From positions 1-58,909 of the forward strand of contig CAZCCV010000011.1 of assembly GCA_964497515.1 (NCBI GenBank): a stretch of 58,909 nt of DNA. Direction: 5' to 3'. Both the position numbers and the translations under genes were made by a program. Source of the stretch: CAZCCV01 sp964497515 (GTDB lineage: Bacteria; Armatimonadota; UBA5829; DTLH01). Shown here piece after piece: positions 8,851-16,599 of this stretch (positions are counted from its first letter, which is position 1; the number at the start of each line of letters is the position of its first letter). Under the pieces are notes generated by a model. That model worked only from the letters and a program-made list of their open reading frames with translations. It was not told the DNA's origin and did no database searches.

Positions 8851-9720
8851 TCAGTTGTTGAGAGCCTCCGACATCTGTTTTAACCCATCTACAAGCCTTG
8901 GCCCCGGACGGACGATTAAATCGGGATCGATTACTACTACTCGATCGTTCTTGACAGCATTTGCCTTACGCCAAATGCTGCTTTTTTCGAAGAAGGATTT
9001 GTCTTCAGCCCTCGTTACGACAATCACATCGGGATTACGGGCTAGCGCAGTCTCTGATGAAAACTGGCTAAACTCACCCGCTTTGGCATCGTAGGCGATA
9101 TTCTTGCCGTGAGAGCGAGCAATCATCTCGTCGACGAATGTCTGCGGGCCAGCAACCCAGAGCGGAACAGTCTGGATGACCACTATAGCACTCGTTGAAC
9201 CACTTTTGTGCGGCTGATTCTCTATTTCTGCTATAGCGTTTTCCATATTCTTGGCAACGAGCTCGGCTGCCTCATCCGCACCAGTTGCTCGGCCGATATC
9301 CTGTATATCGCTGATTGTCTCATCGAGTGTTTTAGGGTCGGTGGCTAGCACTTCTATACCTAGAGATTTGAGTTTTTCAATCTCAGCGCGGTTCAGAAAG
9401 CTGTGAGCAAGCACAAGATCCGGTTTAAGAGCGACGACCTTCTCTGTACTGATATTCATATCGCCGACCTTCGGCTTGCCAGCTGCCTCCGGTGGGTAAT
9501 CGCAGTACGCCGTATCACCCACAACCTTGTCTCCCAGCCCAATCGCAAAGAGTATCTCCGTTTGGCTCGGAGTAAGCGAAACTATACGTTCAGGTGTCTT
9601 TTTTACCGATTTCGCTACCCGCGCCGGGCGCCCTGTACACCCGGAGGCAAGAATGGCAAGAACCAGAAGACAAACACTATACGAATGAGCTCGCGTGGTG
9701 CAGCTACTCCTTCTTTGCAT
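8851..9720 (-). CDS. Cobalamin/Fe-siderophore type ABC substrate-binding lipoprotein (BtuF-like)
   Basis: Periplasmic-binding-protein-2 family with a helical backbone. The lipobox LAILASGC near residue 27 marks a lipoprotein anchored in a membrane. The core begins RIVSLTPSQTEILFAIGLGD and contains KPDLVLAHSFL, typical of BtuF/FecB proteins. I chose the ATG at 9720 because it gives a standard lipoprotein signal; the open frame extends to 9822 inside rluB. It overlaps the end of rluB by 17 bp. No BtuC or BtuD is present. A corrinoid ligand would suit the corrinoid methyltransferase at 45.7 kb, but that is inference. Confidence 0.85.
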   Translation of the reverse strand: MQRRSSCTTRAHSYSVCLLVLAILASGCTGRPARVAKSVKKTPERIVSLTPSQTEILFAIGLGDKVVGDTAYCDYPPEAAGKPKVGDMNISTEKVVALKPDLVLAHSFLNRAEIEKLKSLGIEVLATDPKTLDETISDIQDIGRATGADEAAELVAKNMENAIAEIENQPHKSGSTSAIVVIQTVPLWVAGPQTFVDEMIARSHGKNIAYDAKAGEFSQFSSETALARNPDVIVVTRAEDKSFFEKSSIWRKANAVKNDRVVVIDPDLIVRPGPRLVDGLKQMSEALNN

Positions 9721-10468
9721 GCTCACCCTGTCTCTTTTTGCCAATCTCTGCATCTGCTCTGAGCCTTTCGACCTCTTCATTGGTAAGATAACGCCACTTG
9801 CCGATTGCAAGACCTGCTGCATCTACACTCCCTATCTTCATCCGCACCAGATACTCCACCCTGTGCCCTATCGCCATCAGCATACGCCGCACCTGCCGCT
9901 TGCGACCCTCGTGGATTGTGATCTCAACTCTGCTTGCGCGGCCGTCGGAGCTTGAGTCTACAAGCCGCACCTTAGCAGGTGCAGTGACTCCATCTTCTAG
10001 TTCAATACCTTCGCGCAGTTGCTGCAGCCCCTTTTCGGAGATGACACCACGCACTGAGGCAACGTATACTTTGCTGATCTCGTGACTTGGGTGCGTTAGA
10101 AGAAACGTAAAATCACCGTCGTTTGTGAGGATGATAAGTCCCTCGGTGTTTACGTCCAGGCGTCCAACAGTGTGCAAGTTTGCGCTTAAATCTGCAACAA
10201 GTTCGAGAACCGTCTTCTTAGCATACGGATCAAAACTGGTGCTGATATAACCCTTTGGTTTGTTCAGTAATATATAGTATTTGCGATCGGGCAGAGTGAT
10301 GAGCTTTCCGTCGACGCGGATTTCGTCTTTCGCCGGGTCAGCTCTTGTACCCAAAGTATCAATAGACTTGCCATTGACAGTTACTCTCCCTGCCGAAATC
10401 AGCTCCTCGCACTTTCTACGCGAACCGACTCCGGCGGCTGCCATTACCTTTTGTAGACGCTCTTCCAA
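9704..10468 (-). CDS. rluB: Ribosomal large-subunit pseudouridine synthase, RluB/RsuA family
   Basis: Starts MEERLQKVMAAAGVGSRRKCEELI, the S4-like RNA-binding domain, followed by the catalytic domain with GRLDVNTEGLI (catalytic Asp) and EGRKRQVRRML. It isomerises a uridine in 23S rRNA (RluB) or another rRNA (RsuA/RluE); the close neighbourhood with scpAB favours RluB, as in Bacillus. The ATG at 10468 overlaps the preceding dac gene by 53 bp, unusually long, but the first eight residues are conserved in the family so an inner start is unlikely. Confidence 0.92.
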   Translation of the reverse strand: MEERLQKVMAAAGVGSRRKCEELISAGRVTVNGKSIDTLGTRADPAKDEIRVDGKLITLPDRKYYILLNKPKGYISTSFDPYAKKTVLELVADLSANLHTVGRLDVNTEGLIILTNDGDFTFLLTHPSHEISKVYVASVRGVISEKGLQQLREGIELEDGVTAPAKVRLVDSSSDGRASRVEITIHEGRKRQVRRMLMAIGHRVEYLVRMKIGSVDAAGLAIGKWRYLTNEEVERLRADAEIGKKRQGEHAKKE

Positions 10469-11609
10469 ATGCGACTCCTAAAGACATCATCGCCAACAAT
10501 CCGGCTGCTCTTAGCCACGGCCAGCTCGCTGCAGCAATGCTTTCATTTACATCGTTTGTTGCTTCTAAATCGACACTGCAAACCTGTTTGCCATCCACAC
10601 TGGCAACCAAAGTGCCGACCTTTTCACCCTTCTTGACGGGTGCACGCAAATCATCTAGCAGGATTTCGATCTTATGGTTAGAAGACTTCTGCTTGCTTAC
10701 AACAACCTGCACTTGCGAAGATGGCCCAACTTCAAGCGCTGTGGCACCACCTGTTATTCTGATCCTTTGCACAGATTGTCTTCTGTCAGCAAGAATCAGT
10801 CGCTCATAGTTGTTGAACCCGTACTCCATCAGAGCTGCAGTATCCTCCTGGGTGTTCGGGTCATTCAGCACTGCGGAGATCAACCTCCATCCGTCGCGTG
10901 TGGCCGAACCAACAAAGCACTTGCCAGCTTCCTTAATGTATCCGGATTTTACACCATCAGCTCCGGGATAACCTTTCATAAACTTTGATTTTGCTACAAT
11001 CGACAGGTCTTCCTGATTGATCGAGCGAGTTATCCGCTTGCTCTTTGTGCATACTATCTCATTGAATACCGGTATTCGACAGGCGTAGCTTGTTATCAGC
11101 GCAAGGTCGTATGCAGTAGAATAGTGCCCGGGCGCATTCAGACCGTTTGGAGTGACAAAATGCGTGTCGTTCGCACCGATCTCTTTGGCTTTGTCGTTCA
11201 TTGTCTCGGCAAAACCCTCAACTGAGCCCGCAACGTGCTCTGCAAGTGCCACCGCAGCATCGTTTGCCGACCGAATCAGCAATGCGTAGAGCATGTCCTT
11301 GACTTCAATCTGCTCTCCCGTACGCAAATTGAGTGATGTGTAGGGTGTGTTTGTGGCGTTTTTGCTGGCGGTCACAACGTCGGTCATTTTGCAGTTTTCG
11401 ATGACTACAATAGCCGTCATTATTTTTGTGGTGCTGGCCATCGGTCTGCGTACTCTGGCATTCTTTTCCCACAATATCTGGCCAGTTGCTGCATCGGTAA
11501 GAATTGCGCTCTCTGCGCTGATTTTTGGGTCGGTGGCTGAGGCTAGACTCGCTGCAATTGCCACAATAATTGAGATGAGAAAAAGGTAACTGATTGTTCT
11601 TACGCGCAC
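10416..11609 (-). CDS. D-alanyl-D-alanine carboxypeptidase (DacF/PBP5-like)
   Basis: Serine peptidase S11 trimming the terminal D-Ala of peptidoglycan stem peptides. It has a signal peptide (SYLFLISIIVAIAASLASA), then the three active-site motifs: STTK, SAN and KSG. A C-terminal beta-rich domain follows, and the last ~45 residues carry a hydrophobic helix and a basic end that should anchor it to the cytoplasmic membrane. The start is GTG. It sits between scpB and rluB, an order familiar from Firmicutes. Confidence 0.92.
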   Translation of the reverse strand: MRVRTISYLFLISIIVAIAASLASATDPKISAESAILTDAATGQILWEKNARVRRPMASTTKIMTAIVVIENCKMTDVVTASKNATNTPYTSLNLRTGEQIEVKDMLYALLIRSANDAAVALAEHVAGSVEGFAETMNDKAKEIGANDTHFVTPNGLNAPGHYSTAYDLALITSYACRIPVFNEIVCTKSKRITRSINQEDLSIVAKSKFMKGYPGADGVKSGYIKEAGKCFVGSATRDGWRLISAVLNDPNTQEDTAALMEYGFNNYERLILADRRQSVQRIRITGGATALEVGPSSQVQVVVSKQKSSNHKIEILLDDLRAPVKKGEKVGTLVASVDGKQVCSVDLEATNDVNESIAAASWPWLRAAGLLAMMSLGVAFGRASTKGNGSRRSRFA

Positions 11610-11679
11610 GTCTTCGCTTCCTATCTAAGTGTGCTCTTTTTTGTTTTTGTCGCAAATGTTAGACAGATCAACTGTAGAC

Positions 11680-12357
11680 CTAACCGATAGAGTCTTCGAC
11701 TATCCCTGTCGCATCGCTCTCTTCGTCTTCGTCAACTATAGGAGCCTCTTCCTGTGACGGAGCTTCGGAAGCGACTGCTATCTCTCCTTCCGTGAAGAGA
11801 TCACGTTGGGCTTCGAGTTCCTTGATCTTTTCTACCGCGAGTTGGTCGATATCCGGCAAATCCGCCAGATCATCCAATCCGAGATGTTCAAGGAACTTGG
11901 AAGTCGTCCCGTAAAGAATCGGCCTGCCGGCAGTCTGTTTTCTTCCTATTTCTTTGACGAGTCCACGCTCAAGCAGTTTCCGCACTACTCCGCTGCTGTC
12001 AACACCGCGTATCGCTTCTACTTCCGGCTGTGTGACCGGTTGGCGATAGGCGACTACTGCAAGGGTTTCAAGTGCGGCACGGGAGAGCTTCTTGTTCTGC
12101 GGAACCAGCACTTTCTGACAAATCTCAGCATATTCTGGTCTGGTGCATAGTTGATATCCACCGGCAACGCGCACAACCTGCAAACCACTTTCGCCGCGAT
12201 CGAGCATCAATTCGTGCACGGCCTCGTCGATTTCCGGTTCTTCCACCCCCGTTGCGGCAGCCATCTGAGCGAGCGACAGTGGTTCAGTAGAGACAAACAG
12301 CATACATTCTACAGCCTGTTTAAGCTTCCCGTTTTTCAAGTAGTCTTCGATCAACAC
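11680..12357 (-). CDS. scpB: Segregation and condensation protein B
   Basis: Winged-helix subunit of the SMC-ScpA-ScpB condensin. Typical blocks are visible: AVECMLFVSTEPLSLAQMA, ETLAVVAYRQPVTQPEVEAIRGVD and GRPILYGTTSKFLEHLGL. An acidic tail of about 45 residues extends beyond the usual end. Its start overlaps scpA by 7 bp, consistent with coupled synthesis. Confidence 0.95.
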   Translation of the reverse strand: MLIEDYLKNGKLKQAVECMLFVSTEPLSLAQMAAATGVEEPEIDEAVHELMLDRGESGLQVVRVAGGYQLCTRPEYAEICQKVLVPQNKKLSRAALETLAVVAYRQPVTQPEVEAIRGVDSSGVVRKLLERGLVKEIGRKQTAGRPILYGTTSKFLEHLGLDDLADLPDIDQLAVEKIKELEAQRDLFTEGEIAVASEAPSQEEAPIVDEDEESDATGIVEDSIG

Positions 12358-13115
12358 AGCTCTCCGGTGGGGTTTGCTTCGTGGCGCAGCACCTCTATCG
12401 ACCCAAAAGTGTTGTTTTGCCTTACGATAATCCTCTGAAGCTTTAACAGTTCAAGGAGCGCCAGGAAGGTTATTACTATCTCCGACCTTATTTGCTCCTC
12501 AAAGAGTTCGTTGAAGAGTACGCCCTGCCCGCTTGCGCTAACCTTCCGCCATATCTCACTCATTCGCATCCTGACCGAGATGCGCCGATGAATTATGGTG
12601 GTCACTTCCTCTTCACCTTCGCCGACTTCTTCGAGGAGTTGACTAAGCACCCGAAGCAGATCGACAGGCTGTACATCGTTCAGCAAAAACGGCGCATAGT
12701 CTATTTCGATATCGCGTTCTGCGCCGATGAACACCTTCTGCCGCTCAGTCTCGTGCTCTCGGAATATCTCTGCAGCTTCTTTGTATCGTTGATACTCTAT
12801 GAGCTTCTGGACGAGTTCAGTTCGCGGGTCGACATATTCTTCGTCTGTCTCTTCTGTTGGATCCGGCGGAAGCAGCATCCTCGACTTAATCTCGAGGAGC
12901 GTAGCCGCCATAACCATAAACTCTCCTGCCACATCGAGGTCGAACGAGTCCATCAGATACAGATAGTTTAGATACTGATCTGTGATTTCAGCAATAGGTA
13001 TGTCGTAGATATCGACCTTGTTCTCGTGCAGCAGATGAAGCAACAGATCGAGAGGCCCGTCGAACATCGGCAGGTGTATCTGGTACCCATCTTTTCTGAC
13101 GAGTGGCGATTTCAT
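12351..13115 (-). CDS. scpA: Segregation and condensation protein A
   Basis: Kleisin subunit of the SMC complex. The N-terminal signature FDGPLDLLLHLLHENKVDIYDIPIAEIT is clear (quoted blocks FDGPLDLLLHLL and DIYDIPIAEIT), followed by the conserved AATLLEIKSRMLLP helix and a C-terminal winged helix (VITFLALLELLKL). No smc gene in the window. It is 32 bp downstream of trpS on the same strand. Confidence 0.95.
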   Translation of the reverse strand: MKSPLVRKDGYQIHLPMFDGPLDLLLHLLHENKVDIYDIPIAEITDQYLNYLYLMDSFDLDVAGEFMVMAATLLEIKSRMLLPPDPTEETDEEYVDPRTELVQKLIEYQRYKEAAEIFREHETERQKVFIGAERDIEIDYAPFLLNDVQPVDLLRVLSQLLEEVGEGEEEVTTIIHRRISVRMRMSEIWRKVSASGQGVLFNELFEEQIRSEIVITFLALLELLKLQRIIVRQNNTFGSIEVLRHEANPTGELC

Positions 13116-13147
13116 AGCAACCTTTGCACCTCGAATACAGCGCGGAG

Positions 13148-14128
13148 CTAGCCCAGTTTCATCACTTCACGGACTTCGGCCATTGTAGCAGATGTCACTG
13201 CACGAGCTTTCTCAGCACCAGCGGCCAGGATTTCGTCGAGTTCCGAAGGGTTTTCCTCGAGCTGCTTTCGCCGCTCACGCATTGGCCCAAAAGCCTCATT
13301 CATCGCGGCAGAGAGCTTCTTCTTACAGTCTACACAGCCCAGCTCGGCAGCCTTGCACGCCTTTTCAATCTCCGCGGTCTCAGCAATGTTGTATATATTA
13401 TGAAGCCCAAAGACTGGACAAGTGTCCGGATGACCAGGATCCTTTTTGTATATCCTCAGCGGGTCGGTAAACATAGTCCGAATCTTCTGGAAGGTTGTAT
13501 CGGCATCATCTGAAAGGTAGATGGCGTTGTCGTAACTCTTACTCATCTTTCTGCCATCCAGTCCCGGCATAACGGGACATTCTGTGAGTTTGGCTTCAGG
13601 CTCCGGAAAGATATCTCCGTAGATATAGTTGAACCGTCGGCAAATTTCGCGGGTAAGCTCCAAGTGTGGAAGCTGATCCTTTCCTACTGGTACCGCATTG
13701 GCTTTGTATATGAGAATATCTGCCGCTTGAAGCACGGGATAACCCAGAAGTCCATAGCTGGCAGATTCCAGATGCAGATTATCCATCTTTTCTTTGTAGG
13801 TAGGGACACGCTCGAGCCACGGCACGGGAGTTATCATAGAAAGGAGAAGATGCAACTCCGCATGCTCTTTCACTACAGATTGAACAAAAATCGCGCACTT
13901 GTTCGGGTCGAGCCCTGCAGAGACGTAGTCGATAGCAACCTCGCGGGTGTTATGTTTGATCTGTTCTGGTGTCTCGTAGAGAGTCGTGAGAGCGTGCCAG
14001 TCGACAATACAGAAGAATGAATCATATTCTTCCTGCAACCTCACCCAGTTGCGGAGGGCTCCCTCATAGTTGCCCAGATGAAGCTGCCCCGTAGGTTGCA
14101 TACCACTTAGAATCCTTGGTTTCGACAT
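13148..14128 (-). CDS. trpS: Tryptophanyl-tRNA synthetase
   Basis: Class I synthetase. Signature LSGMQPTGQLHLGNYEGAL (HIGH-type) at the N-terminus and KMSKS intact in DGRKMSKSYDN. The length, 326 residues, is normal. I take the ATG at 14128, which has GAGGAG just upstream and gives MSKPRILSGMQPTG; the frame is open six codons further up. It lies between the M50 protease and scpA genes, as in many Firmicutes-like genomes. Confidence 0.96.
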   Translation of the reverse strand: MSKPRILSGMQPTGQLHLGNYEGALRNWVRLQEEYDSFFCIVDWHALTTLYETPEQIKHNTREVAIDYVSAGLDPNKCAIFVQSVVKEHAELHLLLSMITPVPWLERVPTYKEKMDNLHLESASYGLLGYPVLQAADILIYKANAVPVGKDQLPHLELTREICRRFNYIYGDIFPEPEAKLTECPVMPGLDGRKMSKSYDNAIYLSDDADTTFQKIRTMFTDPLRIYKKDPGHPDTCPVFGLHNIYNIAETAEIEKACKAAELGCVDCKKKLSAAMNEAFGPMRERRKQLEENPSELDEILAAGAEKARAVTSATMAEVREVMKLG

Positions 14129-14171
14129 TACGCTCCTCAAACCCACCTTTCGTTGTGCAAACTGCTAATCC

Positions 14172-14780
14172 TCAAAAAGTGAACCCTGTAAACAATCTAA
14201 AAAGCATCTTAACCGGTGTCCCAATAACAATACCAAGTATGTTGAAGCCCAGCATAGGCCCAATCAGCACCAATCCCATCAGAATGGCAAAGCCGAATTG
14301 GCGCATAAACATCTCATATCTCCTGGCTTTTTCAATTGGCAGCAGCGACGAAAGAATATGTGACCCATCGAGAGGCGCCAACGGTATCATATTGAACAGT
14401 GCAAGAGACAGATTGATTATTACAAAAAGTGCCAGAATGTGCATGTCAATTTTAGATAATTGGCCGTGTGCAAACCTGAGCACCATAGCCATTACGAATG
14501 CGAGCAGCACGTTTGAAAGCGGCCCCCAAAGCGATACCATTAGATTTCCCAACCTGGGGTTCCGGTAATTGTTCGGGTTAACCGGTACAGGCTTAGCCCA
14601 GCCTATTCCAAACCCAGAAAGCGACGAAACGACCATCATAACCGTTCCCATAGGATCTAGATGGTCGAGCGGGTTGATTGAGATGCGACCTGCCCTGCGA
14701 GCTGTATCATCACCCGCCAATTCCGCTGCCTTGGCGTGCGCGAGCTCGTGCATCGTAAGCGATACGACCAGCACCAGCAT
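14172..14780 (-). CDS. Site-2 protease family (M50) membrane metalloprotease
   Basis: A short YwhC/S2P-like integral membrane zinc protease with HELAH (HExxH) close to the N-terminus and the second metal motif NMIPLAPLDGSH, plus four to five membrane helices. The only standard start is the ATG at 14780, which places HExxH at residue 11 and truncates the first helix. The frame stays open upstream and a perfect GGAGG stands 7 nt before an ATA at 14813, which would restore a complete first helix (GFDIQYFLISM). See findings. The stop of lysA is at 14816-14818. Confidence 0.88.
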   Translation of the reverse strand: MLVLVVSLTMHELAHAKAAELAGDDTARRAGRISINPLDHLDPMGTVMMVVSSLSGFGIGWAKPVPVNPNNYRNPRLGNLMVSLWGPLSNVLLAFVMAMVLRFAHGQLSKIDMHILALFVIINLSLALFNMIPLAPLDGSHILSSLLPIEKARRYEMFMRQFGFAILMGLVLIGPMLGFNILGIVIGTPVKMLFRLFTGFTF

Positions 14781-14815
14781 ACTTATAAGAAAATACTGAA
14801 TGTCGAAACCTATGA

Positions 14816-16156
14816 TTAAGCCTCCGACCCCGGAGCAAGATGCTCCGGAATCTCATCGTGGCTCACAAGATCGTCGTTTGTCTCCCGGCGAATGATCACC
14901 CTAGCCTCGCCTTTTGACACCAGCACGGCTGCCGGCCTTGGAAGCCTGTTGTAGTTCGATGACATAGTATAATTGTACGCACCAGTGGAATAGACAGCAA
15001 GAATATCTGCAGCCACCGGGTTAGCAACCACTGCATCGACAATTAGATTATCTGTTTCGCAGAGTTTCCCTGCAACGGTTATTACAGCGTCTTCTTTCGC
15101 TCCCGCACGATTCGCAACCACAGCCTCGTACTTTGCGCCGTAGAGTGCAGGTCTTGGATTGTCTGACATACCTCCATCTACCGAAACGTAAGTCCTCTGC
15201 CCCGGCGCATTCTTAATATGAACAGTTTTTATCGCGCCAACTCGATATAGCGTGGTGCCAGCTTCTCCAACAATAGATCGACCTGGCTCTACCATCAGCT
15301 TCGGCATATCGAGCTTGTACTTGGCCAGTTCCTTCTTAGTTGTCGAAGAAAGCCTTTCAGCAAACTCTTCTATAGAAGGTGGCTGCTGTGTAGACTGATA
15401 ACGTATGCCGAGCCCGCCTCCCAAGTTCAACTCTTTGGGCGAATAGCCGATTTCTGCTACTTGGGCGATGAGCTTCACCATCACCCGTATAGCCTGTTCG
15501 AGCGCGACAGTGTCCAGCAACTGGCTGCCTACGTGGCAGTGTAACCCCCACAACTCGATATTTGGGCACTTGATCGATTCTTCTACAGCGCGAAACGCAG
15601 AACCGTCTTTTACGTTAAATCCAAACTTTGTATCTTCCTGACCTGTACGAATCAGCCTGTGCGTGTGTGGGTCGATACCTGGAGTGAGGCGAAGAAGAAT
15701 CCCTGCTGTTCTGCCGGATGCCCTTGCCATCTCGTCTAGTCTCTTGAATTCCAGGAAATTATCAACAACCACCCTTCCGACGCCAAGATCAATTGCCATC
15801 TGAAGCTCTTCGACGGACTTATTGCTTCCGTGAAAGAGTATTCGCTCCATCGGAAAATTAGCTGCGTGCGCTGTATACAATTCTCCGCCCGAAGCTACAT
15901 CAAGATGCAGGCCTTCTTGGTCGGCAATTCGGCACATAGCCATAGTCATAAACGACTTGCCCGCAAAGGCGACCGCAATGTCGCCGCCGTAAGATGTGCG
16001 AAATGCGGTTACATATCTGCGACAGTTCTCGCGGATATGGTCTTCATCCATAACATAAAGTGGAGTTCCAAAACGCTCCGCAAGCTCGACTGTATCGCAG
16101 CCACCAATTTCGAGGTGTCCGGCCTCGTTGATTCTTTGTGTGCCGAGAAGCATCAT
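14816..16156 (-). CDS. lysA: Diaminopimelate decarboxylase
   Basis: PLP enzyme making lysine from meso-diaminopimelate. The PLP lysine is in AVAFAGKSFMT. HCHVGSQLLD, LNLGGGLGIRY and VEPGRSIVGEAG are the fold-III barrel motifs, with the C-terminal dimer residues CETDNL and TGAYNYTMSSNYN. The length, 446 residues, is standard. It heads a minus-strand run lysA, M50, trpS, scpA, scpB. A GAAAGCGCTTTC palindrome in the leader is discussed under findings. Confidence 0.95.
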   Translation of the reverse strand: MMLLGTQRINEAGHLEIGGCDTVELAERFGTPLYVMDEDHIRENCRRYVTAFRTSYGGDIAVAFAGKSFMTMAMCRIADQEGLHLDVASGGELYTAHAANFPMERILFHGSNKSVEELQMAIDLGVGRVVVDNFLEFKRLDEMARASGRTAGILLRLTPGIDPHTHRLIRTGQEDTKFGFNVKDGSAFRAVEESIKCPNIELWGLHCHVGSQLLDTVALEQAIRVMVKLIAQVAEIGYSPKELNLGGGLGIRYQSTQQPPSIEEFAERLSSTTKKELAKYKLDMPKLMVEPGRSIVGEAGTTLYRVGAIKTVHIKNAPGQRTYVSVDGGMSDNPRPALYGAKYEAVVANRAGAKEDAVITVAGKLCETDNLIVDAVVANPVAADILAVYSTGAYNYTMSSNYNRLPRPAAVLVSKGEARVIIRRETNDDLVSHDEIPEHLAPGSEA

Positions 16157-16402
16157 CAGTCTATATTGCCTTTCTTGAATTCCACAGCGCGGGGTCTAGA
16201 GTCCAGGGAAAGCGCTTTCAACCCGGCTCCCTCGACGGATGATGTGATCTCAGCGCGGCGCATTTGAAGCGATACGAGTCACGACGGCAGACGGACAAAT
16301 ACCCCAATAACAAACGAACCAGCTCGTTCAATCCTGCAGCCGGTTCACGAATAGTCTATCATAATCACAGGGTAAGGTCAACGAATTTGAGGCGCTTTGA
16401 CG
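16157..16402. other. lysA leader / intergenic region without a recognised gene
   Basis: About 245 bp before lysA. On the minus strand, TTGACC and TAGACT separated by 17 bp near 16360-16385 could form a promoter. A hairpin with arms GAACCGGCT / AGCTGGTTC (around 16318-16350) and the palindrome GAAAGCGCTTTC (16208-16219) follow. I could not match a lysine riboswitch or T-box consensus. Open frames here are short and lack ribosome binding sites. Confidence 0.5.
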
Positions 16403-16504
16403 CTAGGGGCTCCACTTGGAGGCAAACACCCAAAGAAAGGCTACCACTGCCGAGCAGACGACGAGGAAAAGGTACTTCACTACGGTGAAAACACTATCAA
16501 CCAA
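16403..16504 (-). CDS. Possible 33-residue single-pass membrane peptide
   Basis: A TTG at 16504 is preceded by GGAGG (16511-16515) with an ideal 6-nt spacer, and opens a 33-codon frame ending in TAG. The product is a short N-terminus (MVDSVFTVVK), a 19-residue hydrophobic helix (YLFLVVCSAVVAFLWVFAS) and a basic/Trp end (KWSP), the layout of many bacterial small membrane proteins. A 7-bp hairpin (TTAAGAG/CTCTTAA) lies upstream. No homologue is known to me; chance cannot be excluded at this length. Confidence 0.45.
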   Translation of the reverse strand: MVDSVFTVVKYLFLVVCSAVVAFLWVFASKWSP

Positions 16505-16599
16505 TGATAGCCTCCCTGATTTGAGTATCTACTGTTAAGAGTAACACGCTCTTAAGTGGCAGTCTCCCCGTCGTTTTGCCGGTTTTTGCTAATAATTAA

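Noticed and set aside
16157..16402. Lysine riboswitch or T-box before lysA
   Set aside because: No T-box TGGnACCGCG sequence and no lysine-riboswitch consensus could be matched on the minus strand.
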